From Bordetella parapertussis (GTDB taxonomy: Bacteria; Bacteroidota; Bacteroidia; Chitinophagales; Chitinophagaceae): DNA of 64,000 nucleotides. Position 1 is the first letter of the stretch. The number at the start of each line of letters is the position of its first letter. This document shows, one piece after another, positions 8,423 to 17,390 of this stretch. The DNA lies in contig CALQJX020000017.1 of the NCBI GenBank assembly GCA_943331005.2, forward strand, positions 1 to 64,000. Reading direction: 5' to 3'. Below the pieces are notes generated by a model. That model saw only the letters and a program-made list of their open reading frames with translations. It was not told the DNA's origin and searched no databases. The position numbers were made by a program, and so were the translations under genes.

Positions 8423-9922
8423 ATGAAGATATTTTCAGCTGCACAGATAAGGGCTTGCGATGCTTACACCATCAAAGCATCCGGCATAAGACCTATTGAA
8501 TTAATGGAGCGGGCTGCACTTCGCTGCGTAAACTGGATAACAGACCATATGCCCAAAGACACCCTTTTTGTGGTGCTCTGTGGCAGCGGCAATAACGGAG
8601 GAGACGGTCTGGCAATAACCAGACTACTACACAGGCGAGGATATGGCATAAAAGCGTTTCTGCTGGAACTGGGCAGCGAGCGTACTCCCGACTGCGAAAC
8701 CAATTACCAGAACCTGTTAGCACTGGATAGAGATCTGGTTGCTACCTTGACACCCGGCACCTTCATTACAGACATACCACAAAACATTGTCATAATAGAT
8801 ACAATACTGGGTACAGGCATCAATCGGCCGGTAACAGGATGGCTATCTACCTTCATTAAACAATTAAATAACCTTCCTAATCGAAAGATAGCGATTGATA
8901 TGCCTTCTGGTTTATCTGCCGACAATGCTCCGGCTGCCGAAGACATAATTATCAGGGCTTCAGACACACTCAGCTTCCAGTTTCTTAAAAGAGTGATGCT
9001 TCACCCGGAGTCTGCACCATTCATGGGTCGTGTCCATATTATCGATATCGGGCTCGATAATACCTTTATTAATGCTACACATAGCCATTATAATACTATT
9101 GATAGCGAATACATTACAACTATATACAAAAAAAGAAGAGATTTTTCGCACAAAGGCATCATGGGGCGGGTACTCATTGCCGGTGGCGAGTATGGTAAGA
9201 TTGGCGCTATGGTGCTTTCTTCCAAAGCAGCCCTTAGAGCAGGAGCAGGATTGGTAACTACAATACTACCGGAATGTGGTTATAACATTTTGCAGACAGC
9301 TGTTCCGGAGGCCATGTGCCAGACCAGCGGCTCCAACACTGTAGAAATAATTTCAAACTGGGAAACTGCCGATGCCATAGCTATAGGTCCGGGCATGGGC
9401 ATAAGCCCTACTGCGGCAAAAGCATTGTCAACCTTTCTGGAATCATGCACTCGGCCGATAGTGCTCGATGCGGATGCGCTGAACATTGTTGCTGCCCATC
9501 CCGACCTGTTGGGCAAATTACCCAAGGGATCAGTTATAACTCCTCACCCCAAAGAGTTTGGTCGCATATTTGGCGAGAACACCAATAGTATGGTTCAGGT
9601 GGACCACGCACGCATACAAGCTATGCGATATAATATTAATATAATTCTTAAAGGACATCATACTGCTGTTATTAACTCAGATGGCGACTGCCGCTATAAT
9701 ACTACCGGCAATGCCGGTATGGCTACCGGCGGCGCAGGAGATGTGCTTACCGGTATTCTGGCCGGGCTACTGGCGCAGGGCTATGCCCCATACGAGGCAG
9801 CAGTGCTGAGTGTATACCTGCATGGTCATGCAGGCGACCTGGCTGCTGCAGACCTATCGCAGGAAGCCCTCATTGCCGGAGATATTATTGCCTACCTTGG
9901 CAAGGCCTACTTGTCGTTGTAA
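8423..9922 (+). CDS. nnrDE: Bifunctional NAD(P)HX epimerase / ADP-dependent dehydratase
   Basis: A 499-residue metabolite-repair enzyme. The N-terminal YjeF_N epimerase domain (about 1-215) has the CGSGNNGGDGLAI motif. The C-terminal ribokinase-like dehydratase (about 230-495) has a G-P-G-M-G motif, DADALN, TPHPKEFGR and the nucleotide-binding GGAGDVLTGILAG. Together they restore hydrated NADH/NADPH. Length equals the usual fused form. It lies 76 bp after the carboxypeptidase and may be read from the same strand with its own weak promoter: TACATTTA, one mismatch to TAnnTTTG, lies upstream. Confidence 0.94.
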   Translation: MKIFSAAQIRACDAYTIKASGIRPIELMERAALRCVNWITDHMPKDTLFVVLCGSGNNGGDGLAITRLLHRRGYGIKAFLLELGSERTPDCETNYQNLLALDRDLVATLTPGTFITDIPQNIVIIDTILGTGINRPVTGWLSTFIKQLNNLPNRKIAIDMPSGLSADNAPAAEDIIIRASDTLSFQFLKRVMLHPESAPFMGRVHIIDIGLDNTFINATHSHYNTIDSEYITTIYKKRRDFSHKGIMGRVLIAGGEYGKIGAMVLSSKAALRAGAGLVTTILPECGYNILQTAVPEAMCQTSGSNTVEIISNWETADAIAIGPGMGISPTAAKALSTFLESCTRPIVLDADALNIVAAHPDLLGKLPKGSVITPHPKEFGRIFGENTNSMVQVDHARIQAMRYNINIILKGHHTAVINSDGDCRYNTTGNAGMATGGAGDVLTGILAGLLAQGYAPYEAAVLSVYLHGHAGDLAAADLSQEALIAGDIIAYLGKAYLSL

Positions 9923-10068
9923 ATTTCAATTACATAAACTTTTACTGCATGTAGCATTCTGCATGTTGTACTGCTATTGCCCTTCTTCAGGTCATTATCC
10001 GGCTAATAGGTATATCTACGCATATAAAAACAGGTATTTTCCCTCTTTTCCTTCATTTTTTTGCCCTT

Positions 10069-10076
10069 TACATTTG
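10069..10076 (+). promoter_or_regulatory. -7 promoter element TACATTTG for the MBL-fold gene
   Basis: Exact TAnnTTTG match 62 nt before the ATG at 10139. It lies inside the 5' extension of the open frame that starts at TTG 10061, which argues against that longer start. Confidence 0.5.
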
Positions 10077-10138
10077 TTATAGACATTTTACAAATAAGTA
10101 AGCACTTATCAGTAAACACCTTTTCAAAAAGCAAAATC

Positions 10139-11203
10139 ATGAAAAATATCACCAATGTATTATTGACGGTCATTGTTCTTGCGCTGAGTGCCAACCTCTA
10201 CGGACAAGACAATGAAATAATGAAAGCCCATTATATAAATGTGGGACAAGGTGCCGCTGCCCTGCTCGAATTTCCATGTGGCGTGGTAATGATAGATGCC
10301 GGCGCACAGGACGATGAATATCACAAAAAGCTAATGGACTATCTGGCCAGATTCTTCAAACGGCGAAAGGACCTGAACAATACTATTGACCTGCTCCTGG
10401 TCACACATCCGCACAAAGACCATAACGAGGCACTGATGGATATTGCGACTACCTACAAAGTGGAACGATATATTGATGACGGCATGAGAACGGGATCGGG
10501 CAAAACAAACCAGAAATGGCTGCAGGACAATGCCAAGGAAAGTGATATTGCCTATGAAGCCATCTCATTTGACGAAATAGCAGGTGGTGGTAATAAAAAA
10601 GGAATGACCGACACCATAATAGACCCTATAAACTGCCCCAATGTAGACCCGAAGATCATAATGTACTCTGGCAGGTTTGTAAAGCAACCCGAAAATTGGG
10701 GCAAGTCGGCCTTTGAGAACGGCAATAATCATAGTCTGGTAGTAAAAGTACTCTTCGGCAAATCGTCGTTCCTATTTACAGGAGATCTGGAGACAGAGGG
10801 TATTGAAAAATTACTGGAGTACTATGGCGCATCCAATGTATTGGACACCGATGTGTTGCTGGTAGGCCACCATGGCGCCAAAAATGCCACTACTATTGAA
10901 TACCTGAAGGAAGTTACCCCAAACATAGCCGTTATATCCTGCGGAGTTTGGGATTTCGGGAAAGGTGCGTCAGACAAATTTACCACCTATGCATATGGCC
11001 ACCCAAGGGTCTCAACCATCAATATGCTTCAGGATAATATAAATGGAAAGAAATCAGATGCAGTGCAGGTCGAGGCCGCAGAGGGCGCCCGCGATTTCAG
11101 GCCCATAAACATAGTAAAGAAATTATATGCCACCCCATGGGATGAAAACATCATCATTAGGGCAGGCACGAACGGCAAATACACGGTTCTTACCGACAAC
11201 TGA
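10139..11203 (+). CDS. Exported metallo-beta-lactamase-fold hydrolase (ComEC C-domain-like)
   Basis: A 354-residue protein with a signal peptide (MKNITNVLLTVIVLALSANLYGQ) and an MBL domain of the ComEC/Rec2 C-terminal type. I see INVGQGAAALLEFPCG (33-48), the metal motif H90-P-H92-K-D94-H95, FTGDLE near 220, and LLVGHHGAKNAT carrying a later histidine. No ComEC membrane channel is attached, so it is a free-standing periplasmic or secreted hydrolase of unknown substrate; relatives act on phosphodiesters or nucleic acid. The ATG at 10139 is preferred over TTG 10061 because it opens the signal peptide and follows a promoter element. It lies 48 bp upstream of a membrane protein on the same strand, with which it likely works. 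Confidence 0.82.
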   Translation: MKNITNVLLTVIVLALSANLYGQDNEIMKAHYINVGQGAAALLEFPCGVVMIDAGAQDDEYHKKLMDYLARFFKRRKDLNNTIDLLLVTHPHKDHNEALMDIATTYKVERYIDDGMRTGSGKTNQKWLQDNAKESDIAYEAISFDEIAGGGNKKGMTDTIIDPINCPNVDPKIIMYSGRFVKQPENWGKSAFENGNNHSLVVKVLFGKSSFLFTGDLETEGIEKLLEYYGASNVLDTDVLLVGHHGAKNATTIEYLKEVTPNIAVISCGVWDFGKGASDKFTTYAYGHPRVSTINMLQDNINGKKSDAVQVEAAEGARDFRPINIVKKLYATPWDENIIIRAGTNGKYTVLTDN

Positions 11204-11251
11204 CATAATCATCATTCACCATTCATCATAAACATCTACAAACCAAAAATC

Positions 11252-11836
11252 ATGACAAATGCAGTTTATTTCATTATTATGGCAATAGTTGCCGTTATAG
11301 TAATAACATTGGCAACCAAAACAAACATGCTCAGAGACGTATCTGAAGAAAGCAAGTTGACCGAAAATGCGCTGAAAGCAAATATCAAGGACCCCAAAGC
11401 CCCTTTTAGCCTTGCACGGTCGCAGTTTGCCTTCTGGACCGTTATCATCTTCAGTTCCTTTCTTTACATACTCTTCAAGCAAAAGTTCACTATTCCTGAG
11501 ATCAACAATGTGAACCTGATACTGCTGGGCATAGTAGTATCTACCAGCGCATCTGCCAAACTGATAGATAACAGCCAGAAGAATAATGGGGACCTTAGTC
11601 AGGACAACCCATCCGAAGGGTTCCTTACAGATATACTGTCAGACAAGAAAGGAGTTAGTGTACACCGCCTGCAGAATGTGTTATGGACCATTGCAGTAGG
11701 TATTATCTACATACAATATGTAGCATCAGAGAGCAATCTGCCCGATAATACAGTAATATCAGACAATTTGTTGTTGCTTATGGGTATCAGCACAAGTGCT
11801 TATCTGGGCATAAAGACCACAGAAAACAGCAATTGA
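11252..11836 (+). CDS. Uncharacterised membrane protein with internal duplication
   Basis: A 194-residue integral membrane protein whose family I cannot name. Predicted membrane segments are about 4-22, 57-76, 87-104, 142-158 and 171-188. Residues 54-106 and 137-190 look like two copies of one unit. Each begins with R-x-Q, then three residues, then W-T, followed by a hydrophobic helix, a polar hairpin, and a second helix ending L-x-G-I-x-x-S-T-S-A. A hydrophilic linker (107-136) joins them, and a charged amphipathic stretch (23-53) follows the first helix. It is probably co-transcribed with the exported MBL protein. Channel, anchor or sensor roles are all possible; none is shown. Confidence 0.75.
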   Translation: MTNAVYFIIMAIVAVIVITLATKTNMLRDVSEESKLTENALKANIKDPKAPFSLARSQFAFWTVIIFSSFLYILFKQKFTIPEINNVNLILLGIVVSTSASAKLIDNSQKNNGDLSQDNPSEGFLTDILSDKKGVSVHRLQNVLWTIAVGIIYIQYVASESNLPDNTVISDNLLLLMGISTSAYLGIKTTENSN

Positions 11837-11862
11837 TCAGAAAAATAAGCAAATCAATACCG

Positions 11863-11889
11863 GTAGCCTGCGGCATTGCTGCAGGCTAC
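11863..11889. terminator. Hairpin between convergent genes
   Basis: A 9-bp perfect stem (11863-11871 with 11881-11889) with a 9-nt loop. It covers the stop codon of the PPIase gene on the minus strand and lies 27 bp after the membrane-protein stop on the plus strand, so it could end both transcripts. T-tracts are short. Confidence 0.5.
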
Positions 11890-13259
11890 TGCTTTTCGCT
11901 GGCCTGCACCCAATCGCGCATACCATCGCAATCGCGGTATTCGGGAGCTATCCACAAGTAGAAGGTAGGCACCTTGGTAGTAACCCATCCCTGCACCTTG
12001 TTTTGTTTCTTCTGCTCCAGTGCCACAGACTGTATCTTGCCATAGTCCTCCCTCAGGTTGGCCTTGTGCGGAGTGGTGCGTGTGCGCAGATAAACGATTC
12101 GGCACGATTTTTCGCGCTGTTCGTTCACAAATACGTGGGGAGAAGAAAAACCACCCGGCTTCAATGTATCAAGCAATAATACCATTACAGGGTCCAGCTT
12201 GGTGATATCCAGATCAGAGCTACCTGTCTGCGGGTCTATTACCATACCACCGGTACGTTTAGCACCCTCATCTGTAGAGAATTTACCTACTGCTTCAGAA
12301 AAAGACATCTTTCCGCCGGCCAGCAGCTTGTATACGCTATCCAGTTTGCTGATGGTCTTATTGAAGTCGGCAGTTGTAACAGTAGGTTTAATGAGTATAT
12401 GACGAATATCTGCCTCATCGCCCCTTCTGCTTATCATCTGAATGATGTGGTAACCGAATTTGGTCTTAATGATTGGAGATATCTCGCCATTCTGCAGTTT
12501 GAAAGTAGCATTGATAAATTCCTGTACCCATGGACCTGTTCGGGTAACAGCATCATACCTGCCACCGTTGTCCCTGCTACCCGGATCTTCGCTGTAAGAG
12601 CCTGCAGCAGCTTCAAAACTGATACGACCCTCTATGATCTTCTTCCTTATATCTTCAATGTTGGAGTGCGCATAATCTTCCATTTCCTGGCTCACAGGCG
12701 GATCCATTACTATCTGACCCACTTCTACAGTAGCCGGGAAGAATGGCAGACTGTCTACAGGTATCCTTTTATAAAATGCCTCTACTTCAGCCGGAGTTAT
12801 CTTGGTATTTTCAAATATCTTCTCGGTTACTTTCTGTGCGAGCAGTTGTTCCTTGATCAGATCACGATAATCTTCTTTCAGCTGAAAGATGGTCTTACCT
12901 GATACCTGTTCCAGCTTCTCTTTAGAGCCGTAAACCTGAGTAAAATAACGAAGACGGTTATCGAGCTGACCCTCCACATCATCTTCACTCACAGTCACAC
13001 TGTCCCTGTCGGCCTGTTCCATCATCATTTTCTGAGCTATCATCTGCTGCAGCAAAGCACACCTCGCCTTGGATGTATCCAGACCAGGCTCCTGCATGGC
13101 AGACTGAATGATCTGCGCTTCCAGTTCAGATTGCAGAATGATACGGTTACGTCCTATAATGCCGATGATCTTGTCCAGACTCTTCTGAGCCATACATGCA
13201 GGCGCTACCGCAAGCATAGACAGAACTACCAGTACTTTTCCTTTATTGATAAAACTCAT
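11886..13259 (-). CDS. Periplasmic parvulin-type peptidylprolyl isomerase (SurA-like)
   Basis: A 457-residue exported chaperone/isomerase for outer-membrane protein folding. A signal peptide (MSFINKGKVLVVLSMLAVAPACMA) is followed by a SurA-type N-terminal helical domain that starts D-K-I-I-G-I-I-G-x-x-x-I-L-x-S-E-L. Two parvulin (PpiC) domains follow: about 165-270, ending GYHIIQM, and about 275-390, opening DIRHILIKP and containing FSTDEGAKRTGG. This is the SurA architecture at about SurA length (E. coli about 428). I start at the ATG at 13259, which opens the signal peptide; the longer frame adds 22 charged residues. The last codons sit in a hairpin shared with the opposing gene. Confidence 0.88.
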   Translation of the reverse strand: MSFINKGKVLVVLSMLAVAPACMAQKSLDKIIGIIGRNRIILQSELEAQIIQSAMQEPGLDTSKARCALLQQMIAQKMMMEQADRDSVTVSEDDVEGQLDNRLRYFTQVYGSKEKLEQVSGKTIFQLKEDYRDLIKEQLLAQKVTEKIFENTKITPAEVEAFYKRIPVDSLPFFPATVEVGQIVMDPPVSQEMEDYAHSNIEDIRKKIIEGRISFEAAAGSYSEDPGSRDNGGRYDAVTRTGPWVQEFINATFKLQNGEISPIIKTKFGYHIIQMISRRGDEADIRHILIKPTVTTADFNKTISKLDSVYKLLAGGKMSFSEAVGKFSTDEGAKRTGGMVIDPQTGSSDLDITKLDPVMVLLLDTLKPGGFSSPHVFVNEQREKSCRIVYLRTRTTPHKANLREDYGKIQSVALEQKKQNKVQGWVTTKVPTFYLWIAPEYRDCDGMRDWVQASEKQ

Positions 13260-13288
13260 GAAAATAAAAATGAATGACTGCTTACGGG

Positions 13289-13296
13289 CAAATTTA
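13289..13296 (-). promoter_or_regulatory. -7 promoter element TAAATTTG for the PPIase gene
   Basis: Exact TAnnTTTG match on the minus strand, 29 nt before the ATG at 13259. It lies within the rejected N-terminal extension. Confidence 0.5.
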
Positions 13297-13351
13297 GCTT
13301 TTTTGTTCCCCTTATGCGAACACAAGGTATATTTTAACTTTTATATAGTCT

Positions 13352-13729
13352 TTACCACTTTTTAAAGATCACGTATACAGCCAGTATTATGAGCAGAAAG
13401 CCTGCAATATGATTCCACTCGAATTTCTGTTTGAACACCACTACAGAGAACACCATAAATACCACAAGCGTAATCGCCTCCTGAATGGTCTTCAGCTCTA
13501 CGAGGCTGAACGGGCCACCCTCTCCCTTAAAACCGATCCTATTGGCAGGCACCTGAAACACATATTCAAAAAATGCCATTCCCCAGCTTATCAGGATAAC
13601 GGTAACCAATCCGGGGTTCTTCAACCATTCTATATCCTTGAATTTGAGATGACCGTACCAGGCAAAAGTCATGAATGTATTGGAAATCAATAGCAAAATG
13701 ATAGTGGTGATCGCTTTCTTAAGTCGCAA
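13352..13729 (-). CDS. DUF486 family small membrane protein
   Basis: A 125-residue, four-helix membrane protein of the DUF486 family (drug/metabolite-transporter-like fold, function unknown). The hallmarks are NTFMTFAWYGHLK (18-30), FEYVFQVPANRIG (about 55-67) and a final helix ending Y-V-I-F-K-K-W. The start is uncertain. The longest frame begins at TTG 13729, but that TTG is the end of a perfect TAnnTTTG element; internal TTG codons at residues 12 and 14 precede the conserved motif. It lies upstream of, and on the same strand as, the PPIase gene, and divergent from metH. Confidence 0.85.
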   Translation of the reverse strand: MRLKKAITTIILLLISNTFMTFAWYGHLKFKDIEWLKNPGLVTVILISWGMAFFEYVFQVPANRIGFKGEGGPFSLVELKTIQEAITLVVFMVFSVVVFKQKFEWNHIAGFLLIILAVYVIFKKW

Positions 13730-13734
13730 AGGTA
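13727..13734 (-). promoter_or_regulatory. -7-like element TACCTTTG overlapping the DUF486 start
   Basis: Exact TAnnTTTG match. Its last three bases are the TTG of the longest DUF486 frame, so either translation starts further in or the message is nearly leaderless. Confidence 0.4.
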
Positions 13735-13841
13735 TTCTGCCACCTGTTCAATACAAAACTGCCTCAGGAGCTCAATATATACAGGCAATTATTTCTTTCC
13801 ACATGTACCCTATTCAATGGGCTAGTTATGCGTCAATCTAC

Positions 13842-13849
13842 TACCTTTG
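13842..13849 (+). promoter_or_regulatory. -7 promoter element TACCTTTG for metH
   Basis: Exact TAnnTTTG match 23 nt before the metH ATG. I looked for a cobalamin or SAM riboswitch in the 143-bp gap and saw none; the leader is too short to hold one. Confidence 0.6.
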
Positions 13850-13872
13850 CACGGTTTTACTAAATAATACTA

Positions 13873-16587
13873 ATGTCTGAAATAAGACCATTTTTAAGAC
13901 TGAGCGGATTAGAGCCTCTGGTGGTACGCCCCGAAACGAACTTCATAAATGTTGGAGAGCGTACCAATGTGACCGGTTCTAAAAAGTTTGCAAGACTTAT
14001 CCGCGAAGGAAAATACGAAGAAGCACTATCTGTTGCCCGTCAGCAGGTAGAGAATGGCGCACAGATACTGGATATTAATATGGATGATGCCCTGCTCGAC
14101 GGGGTACAGGCCATGCATACCTATGTGAACCTGCTGCAGGCCGAACCTGATATCGCCAGAATCCCCATCATGCTCGACTCTTCTAAGTTCGCCATTATAG
14201 AGGCCGGACTTAAATGTATACAGGGCAAATGTATCGTCAACTCCATCTCTATGAAGGAGGGCGAAGAGAAATTCATAGAGCAGGCGCAGATATGCCTGAG
14301 CTATGGTGCTTCGGTAATAGTTATGGCTTTCGATGAAAATGGCCAGGCTGATACATTACAGAGAAGAGTAGACATTTGCGGGCGCGCCTACAAGATACTT
14401 ACCGAACAAGTAGGCTTCCATCCGCAGGATATAATATTTGATCCCAATATCTTCGCTATCGCTACCGGTATCGAGGAACACAATAATTATGGTGTAGACT
14501 TTATTGACGCTACCCGTATCATTAAACAGAAGATGCCGCTTACCCGCATCAGCGGAGGTGTGAGTAACATTTCGTTTTCCTTCAGGGGCAATGATGTGGT
14601 GCGTGAGGCTATGCATAGCGTATTTCTCTACTATGCCATAAAGGCGGGTATGGATATGGGCATAGTAAATGCAGGGGCACTGGTGGTATATGATGAAATA
14701 GAACCCCAACTCAGAGAATTGTGCGAAGATGTGGTGCTGAACCGCAATCCCGATGCTACTGAAAAACTGGTCTCTTTTGCCGAAACTGTAAAAGCCAAAG
14801 GCAAGGAAGAGAAAAAAGATGATGCATGGCGCAGTGCTCCGGTAGAAGAAAGACTGAAGCATGCACTGGTAAATGGTGTAACTGATTATATAGACGCAGA
14901 TACTGAGGAAGCCCGGGCTAAATACCCCAAACCACTAGACGTTATTGAAGGTCCGCTGATGGATGGCATGAATGTGGTGGGTGATCTCTTTGGCAGTGGC
15001 AAAATGTTCCTGCCACAGGTGGTGAAGAGTGCCCGTGTGATGAAGAAAAGTGTAGCCTACCTGTTCCCATTCATAGAAGCCGAAAAAGAAGAGCGCCGCA
15101 AGGCACACATTGCTGCCGGTACTGTGAACGAAGAAACAGCAGGTGCAGCAAAGATCCTCATGGCCACCGTAAAAGGAGATGTGCATGACATAGGAAAAAA
15201 CATTGTAGGTGTGGTACTGGGCTGCAATGGCTACGATGTCATTGATCTGGGGGTAATGGTACCTGCAGATAAGATACTGGATGCCGCACAAAAAGAAAAA
15301 GTAGATATAATAGGACTAAGTGGCCTCATCACCCCATCGCTCGATGAGATGGTGCATGTAGCCAAAGAAATGAAACGCCGAGGCATGACCCAACCGCTGA
15401 TGATAGGCGGGGCTACTACCAGCCGTATGCATACTGCCGTGAAAATAGCACAGCAATATGATGGTGGTGTGGTACACGTGCTGGATGCCAGCCGTAGCGT
15501 AACTGTTGCCGGCAACCTGCTGAATAAAGAACAAAAACAGAACTTCCTGGGAGGCATCAACGCAGAATATGACAAACTGCGCGAGGACTTCGAGAACAAG
15601 AAAACTGCCAAGCAATACATACCTCTGCTTGCAGCACAGGCTAACCCTGTAGCTATAAACTGGAGTAACTATACCCCACCCTGCCCTGCAAAACAGGGAG
15701 TAACCGATTTTGCCGATTACGACCTTTCAGAGATCCGACGTTATATAGATTGGGGGCCGTTCTTCATTTCATGGGAAATGAAGGGTAAGTTCCCTGAGAT
15801 ACTGAATGATGCCAACATTGGCGCAGAAGCCACCAAACTCTACAACGACGCCAATGCTATGCTCGACAAGATCATAGCAGAAAAATGGCTCACCGCCAAG
15901 GGAGTTGTAGGATTCTGGGAGGCAGAAAAGATCGCAGCCGATACCATAGTGCTGAAAAACCACGAAGGGGGCGAACTGGAAACGCTGGAAATGCTGAGGC
16001 AACAAAGTAAAAAAGCACCGGGTCAACCAAACTTCTCTCTTGCCGATTTTGTAAGACCATATGATGTCCATTCGGGCATCAAAGATTACATGGGCGCATT
16101 TGCGGTGAGCATACATGGCATAGAACCTCATATAAAAAGGTTCAATGCAGACCATGACGACTATAATAAGATAATGCTGCAGGCACTTGCCGACAGGCTG
16201 GCAGAAGCATTTGCCGAGGTGCTGCACAAACGTACACGTACCGAATTCTGGGGCTATATACCGCAGGAAGCCATACCGATCGAAGAACTGGTAAAAGAAA
16301 AATACCAGGGCATTCGTCCGGCACCGGGCTACCCTGCCTGCCCCGACCATACCGAAAAGATCAAGCTGTTCGAATTGCTGAATGCTACCGGAACAGCCGG
16401 CATTACCCTTACAGAATCGCTGGCTATGTATCCCGCTTCATCTGTTTGCGGCTGGTATTTCAGCCACCCGGAAAGCAGTTATTTCGGCATTAATAAAATA
16501 ACAGAAGACCAGTTGCACAACTATGCACACCGCAAGGGTATGAGCATAGAAGAAGTGAGCAAATGGTTATCTCCTATTTTGGAGTAA
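13873..16587 (+). CDS. metH: Cobalamin-dependent methionine synthase lacking the homocysteine domain
   Basis: At 904 residues it matches E. coli MetH from about residue 320 to its end. The order is: pterin-binding methyl-THF domain (1-300; [36 protein letters not shown]); helical cap; B12-binding domain with D436-V-H438-D-I-G, where H438 is the cobalt ligand, and [13 protein letters not shown]; then the AdoMet-binding reactivation domain ([26 protein letters not shown]). The N-terminal homocysteine-zinc methyltransferase module is absent and nothing upstream encodes it, since the neighbour is a divergent DUF486 gene. Split MetH systems exist in Bacteroidota, so the missing half is expected elsewhere in the genome. 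The ATG start and TACCTTTG element agree. Confidence 0.95.
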   Translation: MSEIRPFLRLSGLEPLVVRPETNFINVGERTNVTGSKKFARLIREGKYEEALSVARQQVENGAQILDINMDDALLDGVQAMHTYVNLLQAEPDIARIPIMLDSSKFAIIEAGLKCIQGKCIVNSISMKEGEEKFIEQAQICLSYGASVIVMAFDENGQADTLQRRVDICGRAYKILTEQVGFHPQDIIFDPNIFAIATGIEEHNNYGVDFIDATRIIKQKMPLTRISGGVSNISFSFRGNDVVREAMHSVFLYYAIKAGMDMGIVNAGALVVYDEIEPQLRELCEDVVLNRNPDATEKLVSFAETVKAKGKEEKKDDAWRSAPVEERLKHALVNGVTDYIDADTEEARAKYPKPLDVIEGPLMDGMNVVGDLFGSGKMFLPQVVKSARVMKKSVAYLFPFIEAEKEERRKAHIAAGTVNEETAGAAKILMATVKGDVHDIGKNIVGVVLGCNGYDVIDLGVMVPADKILDAAQKEKVDIIGLSGLITPSLDEMVHVAKEMKRRGMTQPLMIGGATTSRMHTAVKIAQQYDGGVVHVLDASRSVTVAGNLLNKEQKQNFLGGINAEYDKLREDFENKKTAKQYIPLLAAQANPVAINWSNYTPPCPAKQGVTDFADYDLSEIRRYIDWGPFFISWEMKGKFPEILNDANIGAEATKLYNDANAMLDKIIAEKWLTAKGVVGFWEAEKIAADTIVLKNHEGGELETLEMLRQQSKKAPGQPNFSLADFVRPYDVHSGIKDYMGAFAVSIHGIEPHIKRFNADHDDYNKIMLQALADRLAEAFAEVLHKRTRTEFWGYIPQEAIPIEELVKEKYQGIRPAPGYPACPDHTEKIKLFELLNATGTAGITLTESLAMYPASSVCGWYFSHPESSYFGINKITEDQLHNYAHRKGMSIEEVSKWLSPILE

Positions 16588-16600
16588 GTTTATACCTGCC

Positions 16601-17314
16601 TTGTGGCAGAATAAAAAAGTGAATAATAATAAAGTGAACGAATCCCCTGATATATCGAGCGGCACCATAGGACCGCAAAACCAGTCACCGGTTCTGCGTA
16701 CTTTGGCCAATGTGGTGTCTTTTATTTGCCATCCGGTATTCATGCCGGTAGCAATGTCCTTGGTCATTTTCAAGCTGGTTCCTGCCGGTTTCATAGGCAT
16801 GAACCCAAAACAGGTTATGCTGCTCATGGTTAGTATTGCCGTGTCTACTGCTTTTTTTCCGCTCTTCAGCATACTGTTAATGAAACCACTGGGCTTCATC
16901 AGCAGTTATAAGATGCCAACTGCCCGCGAGCGTACTATTCCGCTCATGGCTAGCATGATCTTTTATTTCTGGATAAGCCATGTGCTTAACAATATGGCGG
17001 GTTCTGTACCCCAGATATTGAAGGTGCTGATGCTCGGAAATTTCTGGGGTATCATTCTGGTTTTCATCGCAAACATCTTCACAAGGGTCAGTATGCATAC
17101 TGCTGCAGCCGGTGGAATGATAGGTATTATTGTTGTTTTAATGATAAGCCAATCAGTAAATATGATAGTACCATTGTTCGTGTCTATCATTATCGCGGGA
17201 ATCGTAGGCTCAGCGCGGCTTTTGCTCGGAGCCCACCAAAAAGGCGACGTATGGTTGGGATATGTAATTGGTATTATTGTCCAATTGGGTGCGTACATTT
17301 ACATAAATATCTGA
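16601..17314 (+). CDS. PAP2-like integral membrane protein
   Basis: A 237-residue, roughly six-helix membrane protein. Near the C-terminus, SARLLLGAHQKGDVWLGY fits motif 3 of the PAP2 lipid-phosphatase family (S-R-x5-H-x3-D in spirit). An upstream R-V-S-M-H-T occupies the position of motif 2 and Y-K-M-P-T-A-R-E-R-T that of motif 1. The motifs are degenerate, so activity is doubtful. It starts 13 bp after metH and is probably read through from it. The start could be TTG 16601 or GTG 16619; the latter leaves a short polar N-terminus before the first helix. Function is unknown, possibly in lipid phosphate metabolism. Confidence 0.7.
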   Translation: MWQNKKVNNNKVNESPDISSGTIGPQNQSPVLRTLANVVSFICHPVFMPVAMSLVIFKLVPAGFIGMNPKQVMLLMVSIAVSTAFFPLFSILLMKPLGFISSYKMPTARERTIPLMASMIFYFWISHVLNNMAGSVPQILKVLMLGNFWGIILVFIANIFTRVSMHTAAAGGMIGIIVVLMISQSVNMIVPLFVSIIIAGIVGSARLLLGAHQKGDVWLGYVIGIIVQLGAYIYINI

Positions 17315-17379
17315 TTACCAAATCAGGTGTTTTAAAAAAAATCCTATCTCCCATTAGTTTTTAATTTCTCAATGTTATA

Positions 17380-17387
17380 TAAATTTG
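17380..17387 (+). promoter_or_regulatory. -7-like element TAAATTTG at the desaturase start
   Basis: Exact TAnnTTTG match only 3 nt before the ATG at 17391. If used, the mRNA would be leaderless or nearly so; the match may be chance in this AT-rich gap. Confidence 0.35.
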
Positions 17388-17390
17388 TGC

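Noticed and set aside
13730..13872. Possible cobalamin or SAM riboswitch before metH
   Set aside because: No B12-box or SAM-box-like conserved segments, and only 23 nt lie between the -7 element and the ATG.
16594..16606. CTGCC/GGCAG hairpin between metH and the PAP2-like gene
   Set aside because: Only 5 bp with no T-run, and the second gene starts within it; not a terminator.
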